Counted from the first letter of the stretch, positions 1-10,173 are shown. The stretch is 64,000 bases of DNA from Colwellia psychrerythraea 34H (GCF_000012325.1 NC_003910.7:1922001-1986000), one strand, 5' to 3'. Notes: generated by a model from the sequence alone, not told the origin. Program-made: numbers and translations.

Positions 1-14
1 TTATCCTTCTTTTT

Positions 15-46
15 AAAGCCTGCCACCTTTTTAGTTGTCAGGCTTT
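15..46 (+). terminator. Rho-independent terminator of an upstream gene
   Basis: An 8-bp stem (AAAGCCTG at 15-22 pairing with CAGGCTTT at 39-46) is followed by a T-rich run. It probably ends a plus-strand gene lying just outside the window. The remaining sequence to 240 is a non-coding leader for cphA in which I see no clear operator. Confidence 0.65.
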
Positions 47-240
47 TATTTTTATATTTCATCCATTTAACCGTACCCCCAACGTTTTCATATTCCCTCT
101 AAAAATATTATTTAGCAAGTAGTTTGCGCTTCAATAAAACCGTGTTATCTTTTCTAAACGACGTTTTATGTAGTTGTAATCGTAGTCTAGTTGTTATTGG
201 ATAATATAAAGTTCTCGTCAGAGTAATAAAGGAAATCACT

Positions 241-3060
241 ATGAAAATACAATCTTCCAACGTGTATGTTGGCCCTAATGTTTATGCTCATTTTCCTGTG
301 ATTCGCCATATAGTAGATATCGGCATTTTGGAAAAATATCCCTCAGTTAGACTGGGTAATGAATTTATTCAAGGATTACTCACTCACCTGCCAAGTTTAG
401 ACCAGCATGGTTGCTCTTATGGAGAACCTGGTGGTTTTATCAGACGCTTAAAAGAAGATGACGGTACCTGGATTGCTCATATTTGGGAGCATGTTACCCT
501 CGAATTACAATGTATTGCAGGCACAGAAGTCACGTTTGGTAAAACACGTGGCACAGGTAAAGTCGCTGAATACAACATGGTTTTCCAGTACAAACAACGT
601 GATGTCGGCCTTGAAGCAGCGATATTGGCGAGAAATCTATTAATTTCATTAATGCCCGTTGCTATTCAAGTTGAGTTACAAACCAAAATTGAAGACGACT
701 TTGATTTTCAGCAAGAGTTAGCTGATTTTATTCGTTTTGCTCAACGTAAAGAGTTTGGCCCTAGTACCCAATCATTAGTTGATGCTGCAGAAGAGCGTGA
801 TATTCCTTGGTTACGTTTAAACGAGTACAGCCTAGTTCAATTTGGTCATGGTAAATATCAAAAGCGAATTCAGGCAACCATCACCAGTGAAACTAAGCAT
901 ATTGCTGTTGAGATTTCTTGTGATAAAGAAGACACCCATAATTTACTAAATGATCTCGGCTTACCGGTTCCTCAGCAACGTATGGTGTATTCAGATACGC
1001 AAGCGGTAAGAATGGCAAAACGCATTGGCTATCCAGTGGTATTAAAGCCGTTAAATGCGAATCATGGTCGTGGTGTTTCTATTGATTTAAACACGGAAGA
1101 GCAAGTCATTACCGCTTTTGCCTTTGCCAAAGAACAGGGTACCAGTAGGGCCGTTTTAGTTGAATCTTTCTTAACAGGATTAGACCATCGCATGCTGGTT
1201 ATTAACGGCGAATTAGTTGCTGTTGCGAAACGTGTACCTGGTCATATAATTGGTGATGGCGTTAATAATATCAGTCAGTTGATTGATATTGTCAATGAAG
1301 ACCCTCGCCGAGGCGTTGGTCATGAAAAAGTACTGACCCAGTTAGAATTAGACACCCAAGCCGAACGGTTATTAGAAGAAGCCGATTATACACAAGGCAC
1401 TGTGTTACCCAAAGGTGAAATATTTTACTTACGTTCAACCGCTAATTTGTCGACTGGCGGTACCGCTATTGATATGACTGATGTGGTTCATCCTGACAAT
1501 AAGACCATGGCTGAACGTGCAGTAAAAGCTGTTGGTCTAGATATCGGCGGGGTTGACTTTTTAACGTCTGATATCACTCAATCTTACAAAGATATTGGTG
1601 GCGGTATTGTTGAAGTTAATGCTGCACCTGGCTTTAGAATGCATGTAGCGCCAAGTGAAGGCAAACCAAGAGATGTGGCTGGAAAAGTCATTGATATGTT
1701 GTTCCCGCCATCGATACCTAAGCGCATTCCTATTGCCGGAATTACCGGTACAAATGGTAAAACGACAACTTCTAGAATGTTAGCTCATATCTTAAAAAGT
1801 GCTGGGCATGTGGTCGGTATGACGTCTACCGATGGCGTTTATGTTGATGGTCAATTATCTGTTAAAGGTGACATGACTGGTCCTGTTTCATCTCAGATTG
1901 TTTTACGCGATCCCTCGGTAGATATTGCCGTGTTAGAAACAGCACGTGGGGGTATTGCTCGTTCAGGTCTTGGTTACAATGAATGTGATGTAGCAGCTTG
2001 TATTAATGTTCAAGAAGATCATTTAGGCCTTAGAGGCATAGATACGCTTGATCAACTTGCTGAAGTTAAACGTATTGTTGTTGAAGTAGCCAAAGATAGT
2101 GTTGTTCTTAATGCTGATGACCCTCAGTGTTTAAAAATGGCTGAACATACCAAAGCTAAACACTTATGCTATGTCACTATGAACACCGGCCATAGTTTAG
2201 TCCGCGAGCATATTCGTGCAGGCGGTCGTGCGGTAGTATTAGAAAAAGGTATCAACGGTGACATGATCACCATTTTTGATAACGGCACTCATATTCCCTT
2301 ACTTTGGACCCATTTAATTCCTGCGACCTTGGAAGGTAAAGCACTGCACAATGTGCAAAACGCTATGTTTGCTGCAGCCTTAGCTTATTGTTTAGATAAA
2401 CCGCTCGAGGCAATTCAACAAGGTTTAAGAACCTTTACCACGACCTTTTATCAAGCACCCGGAAGAATGAATGTTTTTGATGAACATCACTTTAGAGTAA
2501 TACTTGATTATGCTCATAATGCAGATGGTGTGCGTTGCATGAGTGAACTGGCGAGTAAGTTAGAAGTTAAAGGTAAGCGTATTACTGTGCTGGCAGGCCC
2601 AGGTGATCGTCGTGATGAAGATATAGTGAATATTGCTAAAGCGGCAGCTGGGCATTTCGATATCTACATTTGTAAGGCCGATGATAATCGACGTGGTCGA
2701 GGAGTCAATGAAGTTCCAGAACTCTTAGCGTCGTCATTAAGAGCTGAAGGAATTGATGAATCACAAATATATTGTATTTCAGATGAAGTAGAGGCAATAA
2801 ACAAAGGGCTTGAACTCGCAAATACTGATGACTTATTGATGATCTTTGGTGATGCTATTACACGCTGTTGGAAACAAATTATTAATTTCAATAGTGGTCA
2901 CGAGCCTGAGCAAGAAGCAGAAAAAACAGCCGTTCAAACCGTTGTTTCTATGCTAGAAACCAGCGAGCCAGATACTTTTGTTTTGGAAAGCGGTATGAAA
3001 ATTGTTACCGATGAACGAGGTGTTCGTGTGGTATCTGAACACGACGAAGATAGTGATTAA
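241..3060 (+). CDS. cphA: Cyanophycin synthetase CphA
   Basis: Makes cyanophycin (multi-L-arginyl-poly-L-aspartate) in the cytosol by ATP-dependent addition of Asp to the backbone and Arg to its side chains. The 939-residue protein has the CphA layout: an N-terminal domain, a central ATP-grasp domain (about residues 210-480, with the ATP-binding VVLKPLNANHGRGVS stretch), and a C-terminal Mur-ligase domain whose P-loop GTNGKTT sits at residues 503-509, followed by the Mur ligase C domain (YAHNADGVRCM). It is slightly longer than the usual 870-900 residues, the excess being an acidic C-terminal tail. An AAAGGAAA ribosome site lies just before the ATG. The next gene follows after 48 bp in the same direction, so the two are probably co-transcribed. 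No cyanophycinase gene is in the window. Confidence 0.95.
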   Translation: MKIQSSNVYVGPNVYAHFPVIRHIVDIGILEKYPSVRLGNEFIQGLLTHLPSLDQHGCSYGEPGGFIRRLKEDDGTWIAHIWEHVTLELQCIAGTEVTFGKTRGTGKVAEYNMVFQYKQRDVGLEAAILARNLLISLMPVAIQVELQTKIEDDFDFQQELADFIRFAQRKEFGPSTQSLVDAAEERDIPWLRLNEYSLVQFGHGKYQKRIQATITSETKHIAVEISCDKEDTHNLLNDLGLPVPQQRMVYSDTQAVRMAKRIGYPVVLKPLNANHGRGVSIDLNTEEQVITAFAFAKEQGTSRAVLVESFLTGLDHRMLVINGELVAVAKRVPGHIIGDGVNNISQLIDIVNEDPRRGVGHEKVLTQLELDTQAERLLEEADYTQGTVLPKGEIFYLRSTANLSTGGTAIDMTDVVHPDNKTMAERAVKAVGLDIGGVDFLTSDITQSYKDIGGGIVEVNAAPGFRMHVAPSEGKPRDVAGKVIDMLFPPSIPKRIPIAGITGTNGKTTTSRMLAHILKSAGHVVGMTSTDGVYVDGQLSVKGDMTGPVSSQIVLRDPSVDIAVLETARGGIARSGLGYNECDVAACINVQEDHLGLRGIDTLDQLAEVKRIVVEVAKDSVVLNADDPQCLKMAEHTKAKHLCYVTMNTGHSLVREHIRAGGRAVVLEKGINGDMITIFDNGTHIPLLWTHLIPATLEGKALHNVQNAMFAAALAYCLDKPLEAIQQGLRTFTTTFYQAPGRMNVFDEHHFRVILDYAHNADGVRCMSELASKLEVKGKRITVLAGPGDRRDEDIVNIAKAAAGHFDIYICKADDNRRGRGVNEVPELLASSLRAEGIDESQIYCISDEVEAINKGLELANTDDLLMIFGDAITRCWKQIINFNSGHEPEQEAEKTAVQTVVSMLETSEPDTFVLESGMKIVTDERGVRVVSEHDEDSD

Positions 3061-3108
3061 TCGTTCGATTTCTCATTGATAAACACAGTTCCAAAAGCGA
3101 AGTAATAT

Positions 3109-4863
3109 ATGCTAAAAGAAAATATAACACTGAGCTTAGATGATAATCGTCGGCTGACGGGTAGAAATTTATTATCCGATCAGCCTGGCGCAATCATTGA
3201 TGCTTTTGTATCAGGTATTGATAAAATTACCGTGGTAAATGTTTGGTCAAAGTATGCTCAACAGTTACTCAACGCCGTTAACTGGTTAGAGGATAAAACT
3301 TTCTCTCGAATTTTCGAAGATGGAATATCTATTGCCATTAGCGCACCCTTAGATGCACTTTATGCTGCGTGTGATTTGAATGAGTTAGCATGGCAGCTTA
3401 CCTGTAATGAATTAACTCAAACACCCAATGAAGAATCAATTTCAGCAGCAATAAGTCGTTTAAACCAAGTGATAGCTGAGGAAGTCAATCCAGAGTTACT
3501 TGAGTTAATTAAGCAGTCAACGTCTAAAAATATTGTCTATTTGGTTGATGATGATGAATTTTCATTGGGTTATGGTACTACGGCACAAAGTTGGCCAATA
3601 TCAGCATTGCCTGAGGTATCAACTATAAACTGGTCACAATACAAATCGATTCCACTGGCTTATGTAACAGGCACTAATGGCAAATCGACCAGTGTTCGCA
3701 TTATGTCGCAAATTATCAAACAAGCGGGTAAATGTTGTGGTGTTACCTCAACCGATTTTATCCGGGTAGGCGATAATATTATTGATCATGGCGACTATTC
3801 TGGTCCGGGAGGTGCAAGAATGTTATTACGACACCCTGATACAGAAACCGCTATTTTAGAAGTTGCTCGGGGTGGAATTTTACGTAGAGGATTACCGATA
3901 GATAATGTAGATGCAGCATTGATCACTAATATTGCCGAGGATCACCTAGGGCAATATGGTATTAATACTGTTTCAGCATTGGCTCAAGCTAAAGCTGTTG
4001 TTGCTAAAGGGTTGTTACCTAACTTAGAAGATAAAGGGCAGGAGCATAATAGGCAAGATAAGGGCAGGTTGGTGCTCAATGCAGATGATGAAAATTTAGT
4101 TGTTTTAGCGCCTGAAATACCCGTTACTAAGTCATGGTTTTCCTTACATGAAGATAATGCGACATTACAGCAACATAAACAAAAAGGTGGCGCTGTTTGT
4201 TTTGTTAGAGAACAACACTTGGTTTATTCAGTCGGTAATGAAGAGTCGGTAATCATTGCGGTTAATGACATTCCTATGACGCTAAACGGTGCGGCTTTGC
4301 ACAATATTCAAAATGCCCTTGGCGCTATCGCGTTAGCTAAATGTCTCAATGTTGAGAATGAGGCTATTAAAATAGCGCTATCAAATTTTGCCAGCAATGT
4401 TGAGGATAATCCCGGCAGAGGTAATCATTTTACTGTTAAAAGTGCAGAAGTGATTATGGACTTTGCACATAATGTTCATAGCATGGAAGCGATGGCTGTA
4501 ACCACGGCGAACATGAAAGCACAGCGTAAATTTTTAATGCTAAGTCATGCGGGAGATCGAACTGACAATGAGATCATCAATATGACTAAAACGGCATTAA
4601 AAATGAAACCTGATTTCATCGTTGCTGCGGAGTTAGTTCCTTATTTACGAGGGAGAACATTGGGAGAAATACCTCAGCTTATTGTAGATACGGCGCTTGC
4701 TTATGGCATGAAAAGAAGTGACATTTATATTGCAGATAGTCCTTTTAAAGGCGCAAACTATATTGTAGAACAGTTACGAGAAAAGGATTTAGCATTACTG
4801 ATGGTTTTATCAGAGAGAGAAGAGATAATCGAGCTTTTGCTTGATAAAGCTTTTTTTAGATAG
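3109..4863 (+). CDS. CphA'-like second Mur-ligase protein of the cyanophycin locus
   Basis: A 584-residue protein that keeps only the Mur-ligase half of a cyanophycin synthetase. The P-loop GTNGKST is at residues 188-194, the ARGGILRRGL and NIAEDHLG segments typical of CphA follow, and a Mur C-terminal domain (MDFAHNVHSMEAM) closes it. The first ~180 residues do not resemble an ATP-grasp domain; they start with RRLTGRNLLSDQPGA, a pattern I associate with the CphA' proteins beside cphA in proteobacteria. It follows cphA by 48 bp and is followed by a strong terminator, so the pair forms a two-gene unit. Its exact reaction is not shown by the sequence; involvement in cyanophycin or Asp-Arg metabolism is inferred from the neighbour. 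Confidence 0.8.
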   Translation: MLKENITLSLDDNRRLTGRNLLSDQPGAIIDAFVSGIDKITVVNVWSKYAQQLLNAVNWLEDKTFSRIFEDGISIAISAPLDALYAACDLNELAWQLTCNELTQTPNEESISAAISRLNQVIAEEVNPELLELIKQSTSKNIVYLVDDDEFSLGYGTTAQSWPISALPEVSTINWSQYKSIPLAYVTGTNGKSTSVRIMSQIIKQAGKCCGVTSTDFIRVGDNIIDHGDYSGPGGARMLLRHPDTETAILEVARGGILRRGLPIDNVDAALITNIAEDHLGQYGINTVSALAQAKAVVAKGLLPNLEDKGQEHNRQDKGRLVLNADDENLVVLAPEIPVTKSWFSLHEDNATLQQHKQKGGAVCFVREQHLVYSVGNEESVIIAVNDIPMTLNGAALHNIQNALGAIALAKCLNVENEAIKIALSNFASNVEDNPGRGNHFTVKSAEVIMDFAHNVHSMEAMAVTTANMKAQRKFLMLSHAGDRTDNEIINMTKTALKMKPDFIVAAELVPYLRGRTLGEIPQLIVDTALAYGMKRSDIYIADSPFKGANYIVEQLREKDLALLMVLSEREEIIELLLDKAFFR

Positions 4864-4883
4864 GGAAACTCTGTATCAGTCAC

Positions 4884-4916
4884 AAATAAGCCCCCTATAT
4901 TAAGGGGGGCTTATTT
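4884..4916. terminator. Bidirectional terminator between cphA' and hupB
   Basis: A perfect 12-bp stem (AAATAAGCCCCC, 4884-4895, with GGGGGCTTATTT, 4905-4916) and a 9-nt loop, A-rich on one side and T-rich on the other, between two convergent genes. It can serve both strands. Confidence 0.9.
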
Positions 4917-4928
4917 GACATCAAATGA

Positions 4929-5204
4929 CTAAACGTTTACTGCGTCTTTCAATGCTTTACCCGCTTTAAAAGCAGGTACTTTCGCCGCAGAAATTTGGAT
5001 CTCTGCACCTGTTTGAGGATTGCGACCTGTACGAGCAGCACGGTCATTTACTTTGTAAGTACCAAAACCCACTAATGCGACATCACCGCCATTAGCTAAT
5101 TCAGTTGTTACAGAACCAATTAAACTATCTAAAGCACGGCCAGCTGAAGCTTTTGAAATGTCTGCGCCTTCAGCGATTTTCTCTACCAATTCACTTTTGT
5201 TCAT
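4929..5204 (-). CDS. hupB: DNA-binding protein HU-beta
   Basis: Histone-like nucleoid protein that bends and compacts DNA as a dimer. The 91-residue sequence matches the HU family over its full length: the N-terminal helices ([20 protein letters not shown]), the VGFGTYKV strand and the arm motif RTGRNPQTG. The [13 protein letters not shown] segment is closer to the E. coli beta subunit (ADISKAAAGRALD) than to alpha, hence the hupB call. The ribosome site AAGGA lies about 9 nt before the ATG. It is a single-gene unit, convergent with the cyanophycin genes, and its promoter must lie in the 415-bp intergenic region up to the DUF748 gene. Confidence 0.93.
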   Translation of the reverse strand: MNKSELVEKIAEGADISKASAGRALDSLIGSVTTELANGGDVALVGFGTYKVNDRAARTGRNPQTGAEIQISAAKVPAFKAGKALKDAVNV

Positions 5205-5619
5205 TATTATTATTCCTTAATTATGGTTGTCACTAACATACTAAAAAATAACTGTGAATTGAGCAATAGAAATCGTAAATTTTGTGCGAAATGTCGACAT
5301 TTTATTTGTTTTACGGTTAGTTAAAGCAATATGTATACTAATTTTCAAGCAATATGCTTATCTCAGAGTGCATGAACAATCATTGTTTTCTCGATAAATA
5401 GTTAACTTTTTCTATACTAAGTCTTTAGGCATAACATTTCATCGAGATAAAATGTTATGTCGCCTGATTTCAATTTATCAGCACCTCAAAAGTAGAGCGA
5501 TTAATACTTTATCGTTTTATGATATTTAAACTTTTGAAAATAATGGTAATTTACGGGATAAAATGATTAGATAGTGACTATTTTCCATATCCAAACCCGT
5601 GTTTGAATAAGTATATTAA
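5205..5619. other. Intergenic region between hupB and the DUF748 gene, with a palindrome
   Basis: This 415-bp AT-rich stretch separates two divergent genes and should hold both promoters. I see no open reading frame. The one clear structure is a 10-bp inverted repeat, CATAACATTT (5430-5439) and AAATGTTATG (5450-5459), with a 10-nt loop and no T-run. It could be an operator or an RNA hairpin; the sequence does not say which. Confidence 0.5.
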
Positions 5620-8600
5620 ATGAGTTTTATTATGACCTTTGGGCAAAAGTTTTCTTTATTAAATAAGCGTATTAAAGCCATCATTTATAGTGGCATTGTG
5701 GTGTTCCTATATGCCATAAGTGGCTTTTTTATCTTACCTCTTATAGTAAAACCACTCATCATTGACACAGTGACAGAAAAATTAGAACGACAAGCGCAAT
5801 TAGACGTTATCGAATTTAACCCGTTCACTTTATCAATTACCTTAAAAGGTTTCAGTATTAGCGGTAAGCATACCGATAAACTACTTGATTTCGATTTGTT
5901 AACGGTAAATTTACAAGCCTTTCCGCTTTTACAAAAAACGATTTCTTTTGACGAAATAATTATTAATAAACCCGAAGTTAGCGTAATCATACTTGCTAAT
6001 GGTGAATTCAACTTTCAAGATATTATCCTTAAAAATACCGCTCTCGATAGTGAAGTTGACAGTGAAAATACGAATGAAGCTGCTTGGATTTTATCAATAG
6101 ATAAGTTTCGTCATAATGAAGGGATTATCAACTTCAGTGATCAGAATAGAGAAACAGCTTACCACCATACAATTAAAGAAATTAATGTTGCGTTGGATAA
6201 TTTCTCCACTAAAGCGGGTGACAATAATATGCACCTTGTTAAAGCTAAAACATCACAAGGTACTGAGCTCAACTGGCACGGAAAATTTAGTTTATCTCCG
6301 CTTAAGTCTTCAGGTGATATTAGTTTTGTCAGTCCATTAAAGATTGTCTCAGACTATTTGCAGCAAAGAATATTATTCAATATTACTGAAGGGTCATTGA
6401 AGGTTAATAGTCATTATGATTTTAACTTTGCAGGTGAACAGCCACAATTTATTATCAATAATTTAATGGCTTCAATTTCAGCATTAGAAATCCGCAGTAG
6501 AGATGACAACAAAAAAATAATTACCTCGGATGAACTAAGTGTAGACCTTGAGCAATTGAGTTCATCGGATAAAAAAATAGTAATTAATAGTATTTCTAAC
6601 ACAGGCAGTTTTATTGCGGTGAACCGGAACAAGTTATCGCAGTTTGATATAGAAAAATTATTTATACTACAGCAGCTAAATCAATCAGTTAGTACTGATG
6701 AAACTGAAGTTTCAACGGAAAGTTCGACTGAAAAAGATGAAGCCGTAAAACATAAGGATAATAAGCGTGAGAACTGGGATCTAGAAATAAAGGCCATCAG
6801 TACAAGTAATAATAATATTGTCATTAACGATAGTTCAGTATCACCCATAGCAATTCATGACGTCACAATAAAGTCATTAACAATTGAACATTTAAAACCT
6901 TTTACCGACGAATTAGCACTATTATCCTCAACTATAGGCTTGAACACTCAAGGTATTATTAACCTGAAGGGCACAATAAAACCTGAATCTAAACAGTTGT
7001 CCCTAGCCCTTGATACCGAGCAAATATCGCTAAAAGATTTCCAGCCTTATATTAACTCTGTTGCTAACATGAAAATACTTAATGGTGAGTTAGCGACAAA
7101 CTTAATGATAGATATTGACGCTGCTAAGGTTACTCCTTTATTGAATATTAAGGGTGATATTAAAGTAAGTTCGCTAAATGTCATTGAGACAACATTAAAT
7201 GAAGAGTTTTTAAGTTGGGAAAATTTAACTTTAAACGATATGCAATTTAGTTACCCAGCGCAACGTTTGAACTTGTCTGCGATTAATATTAATGAACCTT
7301 TTCTACGTCTAGTTATTAATGAAGGTAGTACTACCAATATTCAACAATTGATGAAAGTGGAACAAGCAGATGCGTCAGATTCAGAGACGAAAAACAGTAA
7401 GTCTGAGGTTAACAATGAAGTCAGCTCAGCAGAGCAAAGTTTTACAGCAGATATTAATGAAATCAATATAACTAATGGGAAATTGGATTTCTCAGATAGC
7501 TCACTAACTCCTAAATTCAGTGCTGGAATTTATAGTCTAAATGGCGATATCACAGGATTATCTTCCAATGAAGACAGCAGAGCAAAAATAGATTTAAAAG
7601 GTAAAGTCGATAAATATGCGCCTGTTATTATCAAAGGTTCCGTGAACCCGCTAAGTCATGATGCCTTCACTGATATTGACATGTTATTTAATGGAATCGA
7701 GTTAACGACATTTACACCTTATAGTGGGAAATTTGCTGGCTATGCAATAGATAAAGGCAAACTGAGTTTAGGGTTAAATTATAAATTGTCTAATAATAAG
7801 CTGGTTGCTGAAAATAATGTAACGTTAGATCAGCTCACTTTAGGTGAGGTTGTTAACAGCGAAGAAGCCACCAGCTTACCGATAAAATTTGCATTATCTC
7901 TGCTAAAAGATAGCGATGGGGTAATAGAATTTAACTTGCCTATTCGAGGTGACATCGATAACCCAGATTTTAAATATTCAAGTTTGGTTTGGGGTGCATT
8001 GGGGAATTTGATTACCGGTATTATAAGCTCTCCTTTTAAAGCGTTAGCAAGCTTGGTTGAGGGAGATAATGACAATTTAGATCATGTAATTTTTACCGCA
8101 AATAGTTTTGAACTTAATGAGGCGGAGCAGGGCAAACTTAATTCACTCGCCAAAGCATTATTACAGCGACCTTCTTTATACATAGAAATAAGAGGATTAA
8201 GTTCAAACTTAATTGATCATGACGAAATGGCGTATGCAAAAATATTAAAACAATTGCAAATTGCGCCTAAAACCTTATCGGGCGTGCTCAGCGAAGATGA
8301 GAAAACATCGTTAGTTACTTATTACCATTCGTTGAATAAACAAACAGCGCAAGAAAATCCGAAAGAAGAACCTTCAAATCAAGTAGACGTTGCTCCTACG
8401 TTAACTAAAGAAGATCAGGAACTAGCTAAAGAGAAACTCTTTAATGAGGCGATTAAGTTTATGCTTGCTGAAACACCGATAACAGACGCAGAATATTTAA
8501 TGCTGGCAAAACAACGCGCATTACAAATTCAAAAGCACCTGATTGAAACGGCTCAAGTGCCAACTGTTAATGTGTTCTTACTCGACAGTAGTATTGAAAT

Positions 8601-8667
8601 CGAAAACAAGCTTGCCAATATTGAGAAATCAGAAATAACGCTACCCCTTAGTCTAAAAGCCAAATAG
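5620..8667 (+). CDS. DUF748 (AsmA-like) envelope protein
   Basis: A 1015-residue protein anchored by one N-terminal membrane segment (about residues 20-43) with the rest in the periplasm. The repeated beta-rich segments and the C-terminal block (LPIRGDIDNPDFKYSSLVWGA, then SSPFKALASLVEG) are characteristic of the DUF748 family, which belongs with AsmA/TamB-type proteins thought to bridge the envelope for lipid movement or outer-membrane assembly. Low-complexity acidic/Ser linkers occur around residues 350-385 and 590-615. The chosen ATG has only a weak ribosome site; an in-frame ATG four codons later is an alternative. It stands alone, ended by a hairpin terminator, so its partners are not visible here. 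The specific substrate is unknown. Confidence 0.8.
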   Translation: MSFIMTFGQKFSLLNKRIKAIIYSGIVVFLYAISGFFILPLIVKPLIIDTVTEKLERQAQLDVIEFNPFTLSITLKGFSISGKHTDKLLDFDLLTVNLQAFPLLQKTISFDEIIINKPEVSVIILANGEFNFQDIILKNTALDSEVDSENTNEAAWILSIDKFRHNEGIINFSDQNRETAYHHTIKEINVALDNFSTKAGDNNMHLVKAKTSQGTELNWHGKFSLSPLKSSGDISFVSPLKIVSDYLQQRILFNITEGSLKVNSHYDFNFAGEQPQFIINNLMASISALEIRSRDDNKKIITSDELSVDLEQLSSSDKKIVINSISNTGSFIAVNRNKLSQFDIEKLFILQQLNQSVSTDETEVSTESSTEKDEAVKHKDNKRENWDLEIKAISTSNNNIVINDSSVSPIAIHDVTIKSLTIEHLKPFTDELALLSSTIGLNTQGIINLKGTIKPESKQLSLALDTEQISLKDFQPYINSVANMKILNGELATNLMIDIDAAKVTPLLNIKGDIKVSSLNVIETTLNEEFLSWENLTLNDMQFSYPAQRLNLSAININEPFLRLVINEGSTTNIQQLMKVEQADASDSETKNSKSEVNNEVSSAEQSFTADINEINITNGKLDFSDSSLTPKFSAGIYSLNGDITGLSSNEDSRAKIDLKGKVDKYAPVIIKGSVNPLSHDAFTDIDMLFNGIELTTFTPYSGKFAGYAIDKGKLSLGLNYKLSNNKLVAENNVTLDQLTLGEVVNSEEATSLPIKFALSLLKDSDGVIEFNLPIRGDIDNPDFKYSSLVWGALGNLITGIISSPFKALASLVEGDNDNLDHVIFTANSFELNEAEQGKLNSLAKALLQRPSLYIEIRGLSSNLIDHDEMAYAKILKQLQIAPKTLSGVLSEDEKTSLVTYYHSLNKQTAQENPKEEPSNQVDVAPTLTKEDQELAKEKLFNEAIKFMLAETPITDAEYLMLAKQRALQIQKHLIETAQVPTVNVFLLDSSIEIENKLANIEKSEITLPLSLKAK

Positions 8668-8692
8668 CGCTCATTGGTTAAATGGATTACCG

Positions 8693-8715
8693 ATGCCTCT
8701 AAGAATAAGAGGCAT
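8693..8715. terminator. Terminator between DUF748 gene and sigma-54 activator gene
   Basis: An 8-bp stem, ATGCCTCT (8693-8700) with AGAGGCAT (8708-8715), loop of 7 nt, then TTTTTATTT. It lies between convergent genes and partly overlaps the region just beyond the stop codon of the minus-strand gene. Confidence 0.8.
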
Positions 8716-8717
8716 TT

Positions 8718-10022
8718 TTATTTAGTCGAAGAAAAGTCTTTGATGTTTAACTGATGCTTTTGCAGTTTTCTGTATAAGGTTCTAACGCTAACTTCTAAGT
8801 TATCAGCGATGGTTTTGGGTTGGTTACCATATTGGTTAAGCAATTTGGTTATGTGCTCTTTTTCGTTTGATAGCAGATTGCTTGAGTGAGTTTCTATCTC
8901 GTTTAAACCGACAAGATTTTTGGGTAAGTGTTCAATGCTTATTAAGTCATCATCACTTAATAAGGCACTTCGTTGCACTATGTTTTTAAGCTCTCTGACA
9001 TTACCTGGGTAATGATAATGAGATAATGCGACTAGGGCTTCAGAGGTAAACTTTTTCGAGGAAAATTCACTTTTTGATAATAAATGCTCTGCTAATAACG
9101 AAACATCAGACTTTCTTTGTCTTAGTGTTGGCAAACTAATGGGAAAAGCGGCAATCCGGTAATATAAATCTTCTCTAAATTCACCGTCTTCAACCATCTT
9201 TTCTAAATTCTTATGACTGGCACAAATTAGCCGAAAGTTGGCCATTTGCTTTTCAACACTACCGACACGTCGATAATGACCTGTTTCAAGTAATCGTAAT
9301 AATTTTACTTGCAAATTCAGTGGCACGTCGCCTATTTCATCTAAAAATAAGGTGCCACCATTTGCCATACACACTAAACCTTTTTTACTGGTGTTTGCGC
9401 CCGTAAACGCGCCTTTTTCATGGCCAAATAACTCTGATTCAAATAAGGATTCGTTGAGCCCGGTACATTCAACTTCTATAAAAGGCTGATCAGCTCGCTT
9501 ACTTGCTTGATGTATTGATAAAGCCGCGAGTTCTTTACCTGTTCCGGTCTCACCTTGTAATAATATGCTGATATTACTTTTTGCACTACGCGTGATCATT
9601 TTGAGGAGCTCTTGAAACGGCTCACTTTTACCAATTAATTTTAGATCGCTACTAACACTACTTGCAAAATCGACCTTTTCTAGTATTTCTAAAAAGCCAA
9701 TGGTCATGCCGTTGTTGTCTTTAACAGGTTTCATCAGAATATTACAATAAATATCACCAGAGCCTGTTTTATGAATGTGCAAAGCAGAGCTGTTTTTCCC
9801 TGTTTCTTTACATGATGAAAGGGGACAGGCTTCGCCTTTTTGGTCACAAGGTTTAGTGAAATTATGTGATACCCCGTAACACTTACTTTTCCCTAGCATT
9901 ACTTCTGTCGTATAGGTATCACGATAAGCCTGATTAACTGCTTCAATTGAGTAATCATGGGTAATGAATATTGCTGGTTTCTCTACAGCTTCGATAATTG
10001 CTTGAATAGTTTGGTGTACCAC
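8718..10022 (-). CDS. Sigma-54-dependent activator with Cys/His PAS domain, probable regulator of cydAB
   Basis: A 434-residue enhancer-binding protein with three parts. The N-terminal PAS-like domain (residues 1-125) carries an unusual cluster, C48-x4-H53-x5-C59-x6-C66-x4-C71. The AAA+ domain (about 128-360) has Walker A GETGTGKE, the sigma-54 contact loop GAFTGA, and Walker B GGTLFLDEIGD. The C-terminus is a Fis-type helix-turn-helix (KTIADNLEVSVRTLYRKLQ). There is no receiver domain, so the PAS domain is the likely input. The cysteine/histidine cluster suggests redox, metal or gas sensing, which is inference. The gene is divergent from cydA, and the intervening DNA holds a sigma-54 promoter pointing at cydA, so cytochrome bd is its most likely target. 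Confidence 0.85.
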   Translation of the reverse strand: MVHQTIQAIIEAVEKPAIFITHDYSIEAVNQAYRDTYTTEVMLGKSKCYGVSHNFTKPCDQKGEACPLSSCKETGKNSSALHIHKTGSGDIYCNILMKPVKDNNGMTIGFLEILEKVDFASSVSSDLKLIGKSEPFQELLKMITRSAKSNISILLQGETGTGKELAALSIHQASKRADQPFIEVECTGLNESLFESELFGHEKGAFTGANTSKKGLVCMANGGTLFLDEIGDVPLNLQVKLLRLLETGHYRRVGSVEKQMANFRLICASHKNLEKMVEDGEFREDLYYRIAAFPISLPTLRQRKSDVSLLAEHLLSKSEFSSKKFTSEALVALSHYHYPGNVRELKNIVQRSALLSDDDLISIEHLPKNLVGLNEIETHSSNLLSNEKEHITKLLNQYGNQPKTIADNLEVSVRTLYRKLQKHQLNIKDFSSTK

Positions 10023-10065
10023 TTGCTGTGAACCCTTTGGTTTTTACGTCATAATTGACGCTGGC

Positions 10066-10099
10066 TGTCATTATTTAATGTCATTTATGTCTCAAATGA
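10066..10099. promoter_or_regulatory. Candidate upstream activator sites for the cyd sigma-54 promoter
   Basis: Two direct copies of TGTCATT start at 10066 and 10079, and the inverted repeat TCATTT (10081-10086) / AAATGA (10094-10099) overlaps the second. They lie about 75-110 bp upstream of the -24 element, the usual distance for enhancer-binding proteins. Which repeat is bound is not determinable from sequence. Confidence 0.4.
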
Positions 10100-10173
10100 A
10101 AGTCATTTTGAATTTATTATTGTATCTAACCTATATTGCGTTATTTTTCAGTTAGTTAGGTTTTTGTTTTTTA

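Noticed and set aside
5430..5459. Terminator for hupB or the DUF748 gene
   Set aside because: The palindrome lies upstream of both divergent genes and has no T-run, so it cannot terminate either.
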